Assembly (NCBI GenBank): GCA_004017535.1
Contig: SAJS01000004.1
Coordinates: forward strand, 310,001 to 374,000
From: Mesorhizobium sp.
GTDB taxonomy: Bacteria > Pseudomonadota > Alphaproteobacteria > Rhizobiales > Rhizobiaceae
Length of the DNA stretch: 64,000 nt
Direction: 5' to 3'
Numbering within the stretch: position 1 is the stretch's first letter; each line of letters begins with the position of its first letter. The translations under genes were made by a program, and so were the position numbers. Shown here piece after piece: positions 51,944 through 60,955 of the stretch. A model generated the notes under the pieces. The model saw only the letters and a program-made list of their open reading frames with translations. It searched no databases and was not told the DNA's origin.

Positions 51944-53488
51944 TTGACCACCAGCCCTCTCCTCGACGCCACCGGCGTGGCTAAGAATTACGGCGCGGTT
52001 GCCGCGCTGCGCAACGCCTCGCTGTCCGTGCTGCCGGGTGAGGTCCACGCGCTGATGGGCGCCAACGGCGCCGGCAAGTCGACGCTGGTGAAGATCCTGA
52101 CCGGGGCTATCAAGGCGGATGCCGGGCGCATCCTGATCCGCGGCCAGCAGCTCGACGTCCGCTCCCCTGCGGCCGCCCGCCGCGCCGGCCTGCTGCCGGT
52201 CTATCAGGAACCGTCGCTGATTCCGGATCTCGACGTCCTCTCCAATCTCAAGCTCACCGGCACGCCGGTCGAGCCCTTCCGCGCATGGGTGCGCGAGCTC
52301 GGCATTCCCGACCTCGACATCCGCGAGACGGCCCGCCATATCCCTCTGGCCATCCTGCGCGTGCTCGACCTGGCGCGCGCTCTCGCCGTCGAGCCCGACG
52401 TGCTGCTGCTCGACGAGATGACCGCGGCGCTGCCGGCGAACCTCGCCGAGAAGGTGCTGGAAGTCGTGCGCCGGCAGGGCGACGCCGGCCGCTCCGTCAT
52501 CTTCATCTCGCACCGTTTCGTCGAGATCTCAGCGCTCTGCGACCGTGCCACCGTTTTGCGCGACGGCTCCACGGTCGGAGTCGTCGACATCGAGCCGGGC
52601 GTCGAGGAAAGAATAGTCGAGATGATGCTCGGCACCCGCATCGAGAAGGCGCGCGTCGCCGCGCGCGCGGCGAATGAGGTGGCGGTTGCGGCCGGCGGCC
52701 GTCCGCGCCTGTCGGTGCGCAACCTGCAGCTCGGCACCAAGCTCAACGACGTCTCCTTCGATCTCGCCAATGGCGAGGTCGTCGGCGTCTTCGCGCTCGA
52801 GGGCCAGGGTCAGGACGAGCTCTTCGCAGCGCTTGCCGGCTCGATCCGCCCGACCGGCGGCACGATCGACGTCGACGGCGCGCCGGTGAGATTCTCGCAT
52901 CCGAGCGACGCCATCCAGGCTGGCATCGCCTATGTGCCGGGCGACCGCACAGAGGCTTTGGCCATGCAGCGTTCGGTGCGTGATAACATCGCGCTGCCCT
53001 TCAGCGCCGGGCTGCGCAAATGGGGGCCGATCCGCATGCGGCGCGAGCAGGTGGTGGTTTCCGGCGCCATCGGCAGGCTGCAGATCGACACCCGCGCTCA
53101 GGGCGAGGTGCAGCGCCTTTCCGGCGGCAACCAGCAGAAGGTGACCATCGCCCGCTGGATCGCGGCCAACGCCCGCACCATCCTGTGCTTCGACCCGACG
53201 CGCGGCATCGATGTCGGCACCAAGCAGGAAATCTACAAGCTGCTCCGCGAGCTCACCGGCCAAGGCAAATCGGTATTGTTCTACACCTCCGAGATGGATG
53301 AGGTGCAGCGCGTCTGCGACCGTGTCATCGTCATCTTCGGCGGCCGCGTCGTCGACACTTTTCCGGTTGAGGATGCCGATGAAGCGGCATTGATGCGCGC
53401 CGCCTACGGCCTTCCGCGCGGCGCTATGGCGGATGTCGGCATCCTTGCCGACGTCAAACCCGTTTCCAATGCGGAGGCCGCGTCATGA
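51944..53488 (+). CDS. Ribose-type ABC transporter ATP-binding protein, two domains (RbsA-like)
   Basis: Duplicated ATPase of 514 aa. N-domain: Walker A GANGAGKST (39-47) and Walker B DVLLLDEMTAAL, but the usual LSxGQ signature is replaced by HIPLAILRVLDLARAL, so the first domain is degenerate. C-domain: a weak Walker A (FALEGQGQDELF) but intact signature LSGGNQQKV and Walker B ILCFDPTRGID. Together one composite ATP site can form, as in other RbsA-type proteins. The only plausible start is TTG at 51944, with no good ribosome site because a repeat ends 14 bp before it; the true start is uncertain. The stop overlaps the next permease (ATGA). Confidence 0.88.
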   Translation: MTTSPLLDATGVAKNYGAVAALRNASLSVLPGEVHALMGANGAGKSTLVKILTGAIKADAGRILIRGQQLDVRSPAAARRAGLLPVYQEPSLIPDLDVLSNLKLTGTPVEPFRAWVRELGIPDLDIRETARHIPLAILRVLDLARALAVEPDVLLLDEMTAALPANLAEKVLEVVRRQGDAGRSVIFISHRFVEISALCDRATVLRDGSTVGVVDIEPGVEERIVEMMLGTRIEKARVAARAANEVAVAAGGRPRLSVRNLQLGTKLNDVSFDLANGEVVGVFALEGQGQDELFAALAGSIRPTGGTIDVDGAPVRFSHPSDAIQAGIAYVPGDRTEALAMQRSVRDNIALPFSAGLRKWGPIRMRREQVVVSGAIGRLQIDTRAQGEVQRLSGGNQQKVTIARWIAANARTILCFDPTRGIDVGTKQEIYKLLRELTGQGKSVLFYTSEMDEVQRVCDRVIVIFGGRVVDTFPVEDADEAALMRAAYGLPRGAMADVGILADVKPVSNAEAAS

Positions 53489-54471
53489 GCCGCTTCCTCC
53501 GCAACCAGGGTTGGGTGGCCGGCCTCTTCGCCCTGCTGATCTTCCTCTTCGTCGTCACCAAGCTGATCCAGCCGGGCTATGGCAGCGGCGACTTCGGGTC
53601 GCTCGCGCGGGCCGTCCTGCCTTACGCATTCGCGGTCGCCGCTCAGACCGTCGTCGTCATCGCCGGCGGCATCGACCTGTCGGTCGCCGCCATGATGGCG
53701 CTGACCAGCGTCACCGCCGCCTCGATGATGAATGGCGCCAGCGAGGAATATGCGCTCTTCGTCGTGCCCTTCGTGCTCGCCATGGGGCTGGTGCTCGGCG
53801 CGCTGAACGGTGTCCTGATCGTCGTGACCCGGGTGCCCGACATCGTCGTCACCCTGGCCATGCTGTTCGTGCTGCAGGGCGCGGCGCTCCTCGTGCTCGG
53901 CGCTCCCGGAGGCGCAGCCGCCGAATGGCTGAAGGCGAGCGTCATCGGCACGGTGCCGGTCCCCGGTCTGCCCGATTGGGCCGACGCCTGGGTCCCGAAG
54001 GCGCTGGTGCTGCTCGTCGTCTGCCTCTGCATCGTGTGGATTCCGCTCAGGCGCTCGCGCCTCGGCCTCTCCATCTACGCCATCGGCAGCAACGAGCTCG
54101 CCGCCTTCCGCAGCGGCGTGCCGGTGGCCCGCACCAGGATCATCGCCTATGCGCTCTCTGGTCTGTTCGCCGCGCTCGGCGGCCTGTCGCTGACCATCAG
54201 CACCGGCATCGGCGCGCCCATCCCTGGACCTTACCTGCTCGCCAGCGTCGCCGCCGTGGTGCTGGGCGGCGTCGCGCTTGGCGGCGGCAAGGGCGGCCTG
54301 CTCGGGCCGATCATCGCCGTCTTCGTGCTGCGGCTGGTGCGCACCGACCTGACGCTTCTGGCCATCGATCCGAATGTCACCGCGATCATCGAAGGCTTGA
54401 TCATGGTCGCGGTCGTGATGTTCGGCGCCTTCATCACCATGCGGAGCCGCCCGGCAGGAGCAACGCCATGA
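53485..54471 (+). CDS. Ribose-type ABC transporter permease (first of two)
   Basis: CUT2-type permease, 328 aa. It has ~9 hydrophobic segments, the GIDLS-type motif VVVIAGGIDLSVAAMMALTS and a closing GPYLLASVAAVVLGGVALGG plus GLLGPIIAVFVLRLV. Start and stop both overlap neighbours (ATGA). Ribose systems often have one permease; this one is followed by a second different permease, suggesting a heterodimeric membrane channel as in some rhizobial polyol transporters. Confidence 0.9.
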   Translation: MSRFLRNQGWVAGLFALLIFLFVVTKLIQPGYGSGDFGSLARAVLPYAFAVAAQTVVVIAGGIDLSVAAMMALTSVTAASMMNGASEEYALFVVPFVLAMGLVLGALNGVLIVVTRVPDIVVTLAMLFVLQGAALLVLGAPGGAAAEWLKASVIGTVPVPGLPDWADAWVPKALVLLVVCLCIVWIPLRRSRLGLSIYAIGSNELAAFRSGVPVARTRIIAYALSGLFAALGGLSLTISTGIGAPIPGPYLLASVAAVVLGGVALGGGKGGLLGPIIAVFVLRLVRTDLTLLAIDPNVTAIIEGLIMVAVVMFGAFITMRSRPAGATP

Positions 54472-55454
54472 CCGACATCGCGACCATGCCCCGGCCCGTC
54501 TCGTTCGCCCGCCGCCTGAAGCGCTTCATGGCGGACCGGCCGCTGATACCTTTGATCATCCTCTTGTTCATCCTCGTGGTGATCCTGCAGATCCTGCGCC
54601 CCGGCATCGTCAACGAGCGCTGGCTCGCCAACACGGCGAAGTTCGCCATTCCGCTGGCGATCCTCGCCGGCTGCCAGACCATGACCATGCTGACCGGCGG
54701 CATCGACCTTTCCGTCGGCACGGTGGCGACGATGAGCGCCTTCATCATGGCCACGCAGATCGTCAACCAGGATCCGGCCGTGGCTTTCCTGCTGGCCATG
54801 CTGCCCGCCGTGCTGATCGGCCTCGTCAACGGCATCGGCGTCGGCGTATTCCGCGTGCATCCGCTGATCATGACGCTCGGCACCAGCCTGATCGGCACCG
54901 GCTTCCTGCAGGTCTACCAGCGCACCGTGATCGCGTCCGGCGCGAAAATCCCGGATTTCCTCAACTGGCTGGGCACCGGCGTCACCTACGGTTTCCCCAA
55001 TGCGCTTCTCCTGTTCGTGCCGGTGGCCGTGCTGATCGTCTTCATGCTGAACCGCACCGGTTTCGGCCGCCTGCTCTATGCCGTCGGCGACAACGAGCGC
55101 GCCGCGCGCCTGTCCGGCGTGCGCTACTGGCAGGTGATCACGGCGCTCTACATCCTCTCTAGCCTGCTCGCCGGCATCACCGGCCTCCTCTATATCGGCC
55201 TGATCAAGGCGCCCTCGCTGTCGCTCGCCGAACCGCTGGTGCTGCCTTCGGTGGCCGCCGCCGTCATCGGCGGCACCTCGATCTTCGGCGGCCGCGGCGG
55301 CTATACCGGCACCATCATCGGCGCGCTGATCCTGACCGTGCTGACGACGCTGCTCACCATCCTGCAGATGCCCGAAGGCGGTCGCCGCATCCTGTTCGGC
55401 TGCATCGTGCTGTTCGTGACGGCGGCCTATCTGCGCATCGTCGAGGACCGGTAG
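54468..55454 (+). CDS. Ribose-type ABC transporter permease (second of two)
   Basis: CUT2-type permease, 328 aa, the partner of the preceding one. The start MTDIATMPRPVSFARRLKRF is followed by a long helix. The GIDLS motif is MLTGGIDLSVGTVATMSAFI, and the C-terminal part has LPSVAAAVIGGTSIFGGRGG. The ATG at 54468 overlaps the stop of the first permease (54468-54471). It is the last gene of the polyol-type cluster, 15 bp before the convergent nasA stop. Confidence 0.9.
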   Translation: MTDIATMPRPVSFARRLKRFMADRPLIPLIILLFILVVILQILRPGIVNERWLANTAKFAIPLAILAGCQTMTMLTGGIDLSVGTVATMSAFIMATQIVNQDPAVAFLLAMLPAVLIGLVNGIGVGVFRVHPLIMTLGTSLIGTGFLQVYQRTVIASGAKIPDFLNWLGTGVTYGFPNALLLFVPVAVLIVFMLNRTGFGRLLYAVGDNERAARLSGVRYWQVITALYILSSLLAGITGLLYIGLIKAPSLSLAEPLVLPSVAAAVIGGTSIFGGRGGYTGTIIGALILTVLTTLLTILQMPEGGRRILFGCIVLFVTAAYLRIVEDR

Positions 55455-55468
55455 CGCCGGCGCACGGC

Positions 55469-58138
55469 TCACTCCGCCGCTTGCACCTGGCGGGCATCGA
55501 TGATCGCCCTGATCTCGGAGCGGCAGGAGCCGCAATTGGTGCCGGCGCGTAGCGTCGCGCCGATCGCTTCGAGGCTGTCGCATCCCGAAGCGACCGCCGA
55601 CGCGATTTGATTGGAGCCGATATGGAAGCATGCGCACACGACCCGCCCGATCGCAGGCATGGGTACGGGCGAGCGGCCGGATAGAAGCGCGTGGCGGTCG
55701 GCCGTCGACAACGGCTGGCGCGTGGCGAGCAGCGACACCAGCCAGTCGCGCGTCGGCAATTGGTCGGGTGCGGCAACCAGCAGAGCCTCGGCCATGGCGC
55801 CGGCATCGTCGATTGCCGCTGCGCGATAGGCAAGCCCGCGGCGATCGGTATATTCGAGCAATTGATCCTGCGGACGGACGCCGAGCAGCTTGCGCGCCAG
55901 GAGAATGCCCTGGTCCGGCGGCTCGGTTCCGGTCAGCTCGTAGGCCCAACCGCCCTCGACTGCATGCCGGCTCCAGTGGACGAAGCCCGTCGGTCTCAGA
56001 TCGCGGCGTGTGATGAGCACGCCGGTCCAACCAGTATTCTCCCGCACGATCCTTGCCGGAACATGCTTGAGCTCTGGTTGGCCGGAATGCGGATCGGTGA
56101 TGGGGGAAGACAGCAGACCGGCGGCGGCCCTCGCCGCAAACTGTCCGCTCCAATGCATAGGCAGGAAGGCGTGACCACGCCGCTGCGCGTCGGCCACGCG
56201 TACTCTGGCCCGCACGAAGCCGAAGCGGGTTGAAAGCTGGGCGAGGTCACCGTCCTTGAGACGATGCGCGGCGGCGTCCGCCGGATGGAGATCGACCGCC
56301 GGCTCCGAGGCGTGCGCCATCAAACGCGGCACATTCCCGGTGCGCGTCATCGTGTGCCACTGGTCGCGAAGCCGGCCGGTGTTCAGGGCAAGCGGATAGT
56401 CGGCATCGACGCTGAAGGCCGTTGCCTCCTGCCGCACGGGCACGAAGCGCGCGCGGCCGTCCGGCGTCGGGAAACGGCCGTCGCCGAACAATCTCGTCTG
56501 GTGCTCGCCTCGCTCCGACGCGGGCCAATGACGCGGCGCGAGGGCGGAATAGTCTTCAACGCCGAGGTCAGCCATGCCGCCGAGATCGAACAGGCGCTTG
56601 CCCCTGTTCTCGAAGGCGGAAAGCGCCGCATGCTCGCGAAATATCTCGGCCGGCGTCCGGTAGGCGAAGGCCTCGCCGAAGCCCATGCGGACGGCAACGT
56701 CGCAGACGATGCGCCAGTCGGCTTTCGCCTCGCCTGGCGCCGGCAGGAACGGCCGCTGGCGTGAGAGGCGCCGTTCCGAATTGGTGACCGTGCCGTCCTT
56801 CTCGCCCCAAGCCGCGACCGGCAGCAGCACGTCGGCATAGCGCGTGGTGTCGGTGCGGGTGACATCCGAGACGACGACGAAATCGCATTTGGCGAGCGCC
56901 ACGCGCACGCGTGAAGCGTCCGGCATGGAGACCGCGGGATTGGTGCCCATCACCCACAGCGCCTTGATGCGGCCGTCGGCGACCGCCTGGAACATGTCCA
57001 CCGCCTTCAGGCCGCCGCGCCGCGCGATGTCGGGCGCCTTCCAGAAGCGGGACACGCGGTCGATGTTGGCCTCGTCGGCGAAGTCCATATGCGCGGCAAG
57101 CTGGTTGGCCAGGCCGCCCACCTCGCGGCCGCCCATGGCGTTCGGCTGACCGGTGACCGAGAACGGCCCCGTGCCGGGCTTGCCGATGCGGCCGGTGGCG
57201 AGATGGCAATTGATGATGGCGTTGACCTTGTCGGTTCCATGCGCCGACTGATTGACGCCCTGGCTGTAGACGGTGACCGTACGGTCGGCCTCGGCGAAGA
57301 GATCGTAGAAGGCCTGGACATCGCCGGCCGCCAATCCACAGCCTTTCGCGACGCGCGCGATCGACGGCGCATCGGCGCCGGCAAGCGCGGCCGCGGCGTC
57401 GAAGCCCGACGTATGGTCACGAATGAAGTCGGCATCGATCTTTCCGGCCTGAACCAGATGCGCGAGCAGCCCGTTGAACAGCAGCACGTCCGTGCCCGGA
57501 TCGAGCGCCAGATGCAGGTCGCATTCGTCGGCGGTCGCGGTGCGGCGCGGATCGATGACGACGATCTTCGTTCCACGCTCCCTGCGGGCTGCGAGCATGC
57601 GCTGGTAGAGCACGGGATGGCACCATGCGGTGTTGGAGCCGGTGAGCACGATGAGATCGGCGCACTCGAAATCCTCATAGACGCCCGGAACGATGTCCTC
57701 GCCGAAGGCGCGGCGATGGCCGGCGACGGACGACGCCATGCAGAGCCGCGAATTGGTGTCGATGTTGGCCGAGCCGATGAAGCCTTTCATCAGCTTGTTG
57801 GCGACGTAATAGTCCTCGGTGAGCAATTGGCCGGAGACGTAGAAGGCGACCGTGTCCGGCCCATGCTCGGCGATCGCCTGCGAGAATTTTTCGGCCACGA
57901 GGTCGAGCGCTTCGTCCCAACCGGCCCGCCTGCCGCCGATTTCCGGCTGGAGCAGTCGGCCTTCGAGACCGAGCGTCTCGCCGAGCGTCATCCCCTTCGA
58001 ACAGAGCTTACCGAAATTGGCCGGGTGATCGGGATCGCCGCGGACGGACGTCGTGCCGTCCGCGGCGATCTTGGCCAGCACGCCGCAGCCCACCCCGCAA
58101 TAGGGGCAGGTGGTCCTCACCTCGCGTGCTTCCTCCAT
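55469..58138 (-). CDS. nasA: Assimilatory nitrate reductase catalytic subunit
   Basis: Cytoplasmic molybdenum enzyme reducing nitrate to nitrite, 889 aa. The N-terminal [4Fe-4S] ligands are Cys11, Cys14, Cys18 and Cys46 (CPYCGVGC ... LCSKGM). Molybdopterin-bis-MGD segments include DTNSRLCMASSVAGHRRAFG, VIDPRRTATADECDLHLALD and VTGQPNAMGGREVGGLANQL. A C-terminal BFD-like [2Fe-2S] domain is present: Cys835, Cys837, Cys869 and Cys872 in VVCACFHIG ... NCGSC. No signal peptide or TAT motif is seen, fitting the assimilatory type. It is last in narK-nirB-nirD-nasA, 3 bp after nirD. No separate NasC-type electron-transfer subunit gene is visible here. Confidence 0.95.
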   Translation of the reverse strand: MEEAREVRTTCPYCGVGCGVLAKIAADGTTSVRGDPDHPANFGKLCSKGMTLGETLGLEGRLLQPEIGGRRAGWDEALDLVAEKFSQAIAEHGPDTVAFYVSGQLLTEDYYVANKLMKGFIGSANIDTNSRLCMASSVAGHRRAFGEDIVPGVYEDFECADLIVLTGSNTAWCHPVLYQRMLAARRERGTKIVVIDPRRTATADECDLHLALDPGTDVLLFNGLLAHLVQAGKIDADFIRDHTSGFDAAAALAGADAPSIARVAKGCGLAAGDVQAFYDLFAEADRTVTVYSQGVNQSAHGTDKVNAIINCHLATGRIGKPGTGPFSVTGQPNAMGGREVGGLANQLAAHMDFADEANIDRVSRFWKAPDIARRGGLKAVDMFQAVADGRIKALWVMGTNPAVSMPDASRVRVALAKCDFVVVSDVTRTDTTRYADVLLPVAAWGEKDGTVTNSERRLSRQRPFLPAPGEAKADWRIVCDVAVRMGFGEAFAYRTPAEIFREHAALSAFENRGKRLFDLGGMADLGVEDYSALAPRHWPASERGEHQTRLFGDGRFPTPDGRARFVPVRQEATAFSVDADYPLALNTGRLRDQWHTMTRTGNVPRLMAHASEPAVDLHPADAAAHRLKDGDLAQLSTRFGFVRARVRVADAQRRGHAFLPMHWSGQFAARAAAGLLSSPITDPHSGQPELKHVPARIVRENTGWTGVLITRRDLRPTGFVHWSRHAVEGGWAYELTGTEPPDQGILLARKLLGVRPQDQLLEYTDRRGLAYRAAAIDDAGAMAEALLVAAPDQLPTRDWLVSLLATRQPLSTADRHALLSGRSPVPMPAIGRVVCACFHIGSNQIASAVASGCDSLEAIGATLRAGTNCGSCRSEIRAIIDARQVQAAE

Positions 58139-58141
58139 TCC

Positions 58142-58495
58142 TCAGGCCGCTTTCGAGGCCAGCGCTTCGAGCGCGATGAACAGCCGTTGGCCCTCGAGCT
58201 TGACGGGGATCGTTCGCACCGCGCCCTCGTCGGCGCCGAGCGCCTTGCCCGTCTCCAGCGAGATCACCCAATTGTGCAGTGGGCAGGTCACCGCCGCGCC
58301 ATGGACGATGCCTTGGCTCAACGGGCCGCCCTTGTGCGGGCAATGGTCGTCGATGGCAAAGACCTGGTCGTCGGCCGTGCGGAAGACCGCGATCTTGCCT
58401 TGCGGGGTGGCCACGCAGCGCGCGCCACGCGGCGGAATGTCGGCGATTGCGCCGATGGCGATCCAGTTCATGCGGTCTTTTTCCCGTCGACTCAT
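58142..58495 (-). CDS. nirD: Nitrite reductase [NAD(P)H] small subunit
   Basis: Small subunit of assimilatory nitrite reductase, 117 aa. Rieske-type fold with ligands kept: HCPHKGGPLSQG (Cys-x-His) and TCPLHNWVIS (Cys-x2-His). These are lost in E. coli NirD, so this one may bind a [2Fe-2S] cluster. The ATG at 58495 overlaps the nirB stop (ATGA); the ATG at 58471 (MNWIAIGAIADI) is an alternative closer to the domain start. The small subunit assists NirB in reducing nitrite to ammonium. Confidence 0.92.
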   Translation of the reverse strand: MSRREKDRMNWIAIGAIADIPPRGARCVATPQGKIAVFRTADDQVFAIDDHCPHKGGPLSQGIVHGAAVTCPLHNWVISLETGKALGADEGAVRTIPVKLEGQRLFIALEALASKAA

Positions 58496-60942
58496 TCCGC
58501 CGCCTCCGCGAACCCGACCGAGGCCATCGGCCGGAACTCATGCTTGTCCTTGCCGGAGACGCGCTCCGACCATGGATCGACCTGGGCGAATTTCTGGCTG
58601 AAGACGAAGCGCTCGTAATAGGCTTTGCGCTTCTCGCCATCACCCAGGATCTGTCTTTTGATCTCCGCCGTGCCGATGCGCTTGGCCCATTTGTAGATGC
58701 GCTCGAGATAGCGCGCCTGCTCGCGATACATCTGGACGAGCGCCACGATCACCTCCAGCGCCTCGTCCTCGGTCTTCACCAGCCCGAGCACCTCGGTGCC
58801 TTTGATGTCGAGACCGGCGGCGCCCGCGAAATGGATCTCATAGCCCGAGTCGACGCAGACCACGCCGACATCCTTGCAGGTCGCCTCCGCGCAGTTGCGA
58901 GGGCAGCCCGACACCGCCATCTTCACCTTGGCCGGCGTCCACGAGCCCCACATGAATTTCTCGATGCGGATGCCGAGCCCGGTCGAATCCTGCGTGCCGA
59001 AGCGGCACCAGTCGGAACCGACGCAGGTCTTCACCGTGCGCAGACCCTTGGCATAGGCATGGCCGGAGACGAAGCCGGCCTTGCCGAGATCGGCCCATAC
59101 GGCCGGCAGGTCTTCCTTGCGGATGCCCAGCATGTCGATGCGCTGGCCGCCGGTAACCTTGACCATCGGGATCTCGAACTTGTCTACGACATCGGCGATG
59201 GCGCGCAACTCGCCGGCGCTGGTCACCCCGCCCCACATGCGCGGCACCACCGAATAGGTGCCGTCCTTCTGGATGTTGGCGTGAACGCGCTCGTTGACGA
59301 AGCGCGACTGATAGTCGTCGGCATATTGATCGGGCCAGTCGCAGACCAGATAATAGTTGAGCGCCGGCCGGCATTTGGCGCAGCCGCAGGAGGTCTTCCA
59401 TTCAAGCTCCTGCATGACGGCGGGGATCGTCTTCAGGCCCTTCGCCTTGATCAGGCGCCGCACGTCGTCATGGCCGAGGCTCGTGCAACCGCACATCGGC
59501 TGCACCGCCGCCGGATTGTAGGCTTCGCCGAGCGTCAGCTTCAGCAGCTGCTCGACCAGGCCCGTGCACGAGCCGCAAGAGGCCGAAGCCTTAGTATGCG
59601 CGCGCACGTCGTCGAGGCCTGTCAGCCCTTTGCCAGTGATCGCGCCGGTGATCTTGCCCTTGCAGACGCCGTTGCAGCCGCAGATTTCCGCATCATCCGC
59701 CAGTGCCGCAACGGCCGCCAAAGGGTCCGAGGAAGCGCCTCCCTGGAACGCTTGGCCGAAGATCAGCGTGTCGCGCATCTCGGAGATGTCGGTCGCCTTC
59801 TTCTTGAGGTCGTTGAACCAGGCGCCGTCGGCCGTCTCGCCGAACAGCACCGTGCCGATGATGCGGTTGTCCTGCAGCACGACGCGCTTGTAGATGCCGG
59901 CCGACGCGTCGCGCAGGATGATCTCCTCGCGATCCTCGCCATCGGCGAAGTCGCCCAGCGAATAGAGGTCGATGCCGGTGACCTTGAGCTTCGTCGGCGT
60001 GTCGGAATGGACGAACCGCCTCTCCTCGCTGTCCGCCAACCCTGCCGCCGCGACGCGCGCCATCTCGTAGAGCGGGGCGACCAGTCCATAGACATGGCCG
60101 CCGACCTCCGCGCATTCGCCAAGCGCCATGATGGCAGGATCGGAGGTCCGCATGCGGTCATCGACGACGATGCCGCGATTGACCTCGAGCCCGGCCTCCT
60201 TGGCCAAAGCGGTGCTCGGGCGGATGCCGACCGCCATAACCACCAGAGTTGCCGGGATGATCGTGCCGTCCATCAGCTCGACGCCTTCGACCTTGCCCTT
60301 GCCGACAATCGCCTTGGTGTTGGCCTTGGTCATGACCTTGATGCCGCGCGCCTCGACGGCTTTCTGCAGCAGATAGCCGGCGGCCGGATCGAGCTGGCGC
60401 TCCATGAGCGTCGGCATGACGTGCAGCACGGTGACGTCCATGCCGCGCTCCTTCAGCCCCGCCGCGGCTTCGAGGCCGAGGAGGCCGCCGCCGATGACGA
60501 CTGCCTTGGCGCGCGACTGCGCCGCAAGCAGCATGGCGTTGACGTCGTCGAGGTCGCGGTAGCTGAGCACGCCGGGCAAGTCCTTGCCCGGCACCGGAAT
60601 GATGAAGGGGACTGAGCCGGTGGCGATGACCAGCCGGTCATAACTTTCGGTCACGCCGTGGTCCGAGGTGACGGTCTTCGCCTCGCGGTCGATGGCGACG
60701 ATGCGGTGGCCCTTGTAGAGGGTGATACCATGCTTGATGTACCAGCCGTCGCCATGGATGACGATTTCCTCGAACGCCTTCTCACCCGACAGCACCGGCG
60801 ACAGCATGATGCGGTCGTAGTTCACGCGCGGCTCGGCGTTGAAGATGGTGACGCTGTAGCGGTCGGGCGCTTCCTCCAGCAGGTGCTCCAGCATCCTGCC
60901 CGGCGCCATGCCGTTGCCGATGATGACGAGTTTTTCGCTCAT
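58492..60942 (-). CDS. nirB: Nitrite reductase [NAD(P)H] large subunit
   Basis: Large subunit of cytoplasmic assimilatory nitrite reductase, 816 aa, making ammonium from nitrite with NAD(P)H, FAD, [4Fe-4S] and siroheme. The N-terminal FAD domain is MSEKLVIIGNGMAPGRMLEH; the NAD site is AVVIGGGLLGLEAAAGLKER. Two BFD-like [2Fe-2S] segments follow (EICGCNGVCKG ... SCGSC and QPMCGCTSLG ... SCGCAKC). The siroheme/[4Fe-4S] ligands are CVGSDWC and CPRNC near the C-terminus. It is first after narK by 13 bp; its TGA overlaps nirD. Confidence 0.96.
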   Translation of the reverse strand: MSEKLVIIGNGMAPGRMLEHLLEEAPDRYSVTIFNAEPRVNYDRIMLSPVLSGEKAFEEIVIHGDGWYIKHGITLYKGHRIVAIDREAKTVTSDHGVTESYDRLVIATGSVPFIIPVPGKDLPGVLSYRDLDDVNAMLLAAQSRAKAVVIGGGLLGLEAAAGLKERGMDVTVLHVMPTLMERQLDPAAGYLLQKAVEARGIKVMTKANTKAIVGKGKVEGVELMDGTIIPATLVVMAVGIRPSTALAKEAGLEVNRGIVVDDRMRTSDPAIMALGECAEVGGHVYGLVAPLYEMARVAAAGLADSEERRFVHSDTPTKLKVTGIDLYSLGDFADGEDREEIILRDASAGIYKRVVLQDNRIIGTVLFGETADGAWFNDLKKKATDISEMRDTLIFGQAFQGGASSDPLAAVAALADDAEICGCNGVCKGKITGAITGKGLTGLDDVRAHTKASASCGSCTGLVEQLLKLTLGEAYNPAAVQPMCGCTSLGHDDVRRLIKAKGLKTIPAVMQELEWKTSCGCAKCRPALNYYLVCDWPDQYADDYQSRFVNERVHANIQKDGTYSVVPRMWGGVTSAGELRAIADVVDKFEIPMVKVTGGQRIDMLGIRKEDLPAVWADLGKAGFVSGHAYAKGLRTVKTCVGSDWCRFGTQDSTGLGIRIEKFMWGSWTPAKVKMAVSGCPRNCAEATCKDVGVVCVDSGYEIHFAGAAGLDIKGTEVLGLVKTEDEALEVIVALVQMYREQARYLERIYKWAKRIGTAEIKRQILGDGEKRKAYYERFVFSQKFAQVDPWSERVSGKDKHEFRPMASVGFAEAAE

Positions 60943-60955
60943 GTCGCTCTCCGGT

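Noticed and set aside
45010-55454. Assignment of this cluster as a myo-inositol (iol) operon
   Set aside because: An RpiR regulator, a Gfo/Idh/MocA enzyme and a ribose-type ABC importer fit, but iolC/D/E/B are absent and a mannitol-dehydrogenase family gene is present, so polyol use in general is the safer call.
54231-56153. 640-codon minus-strand frame spanning the permeases and nasA end
   Set aside because: It runs out of frame through nasA and antisense through two permeases; it is a compositional artefact, not a fusion.
58279-60615. 778-codon open frame on the plus strand opposite nirB
   Set aside because: It is a GC-rich antisense shadow of nirB; composition is His/Arg/Asp-rich with no recognisable motif.
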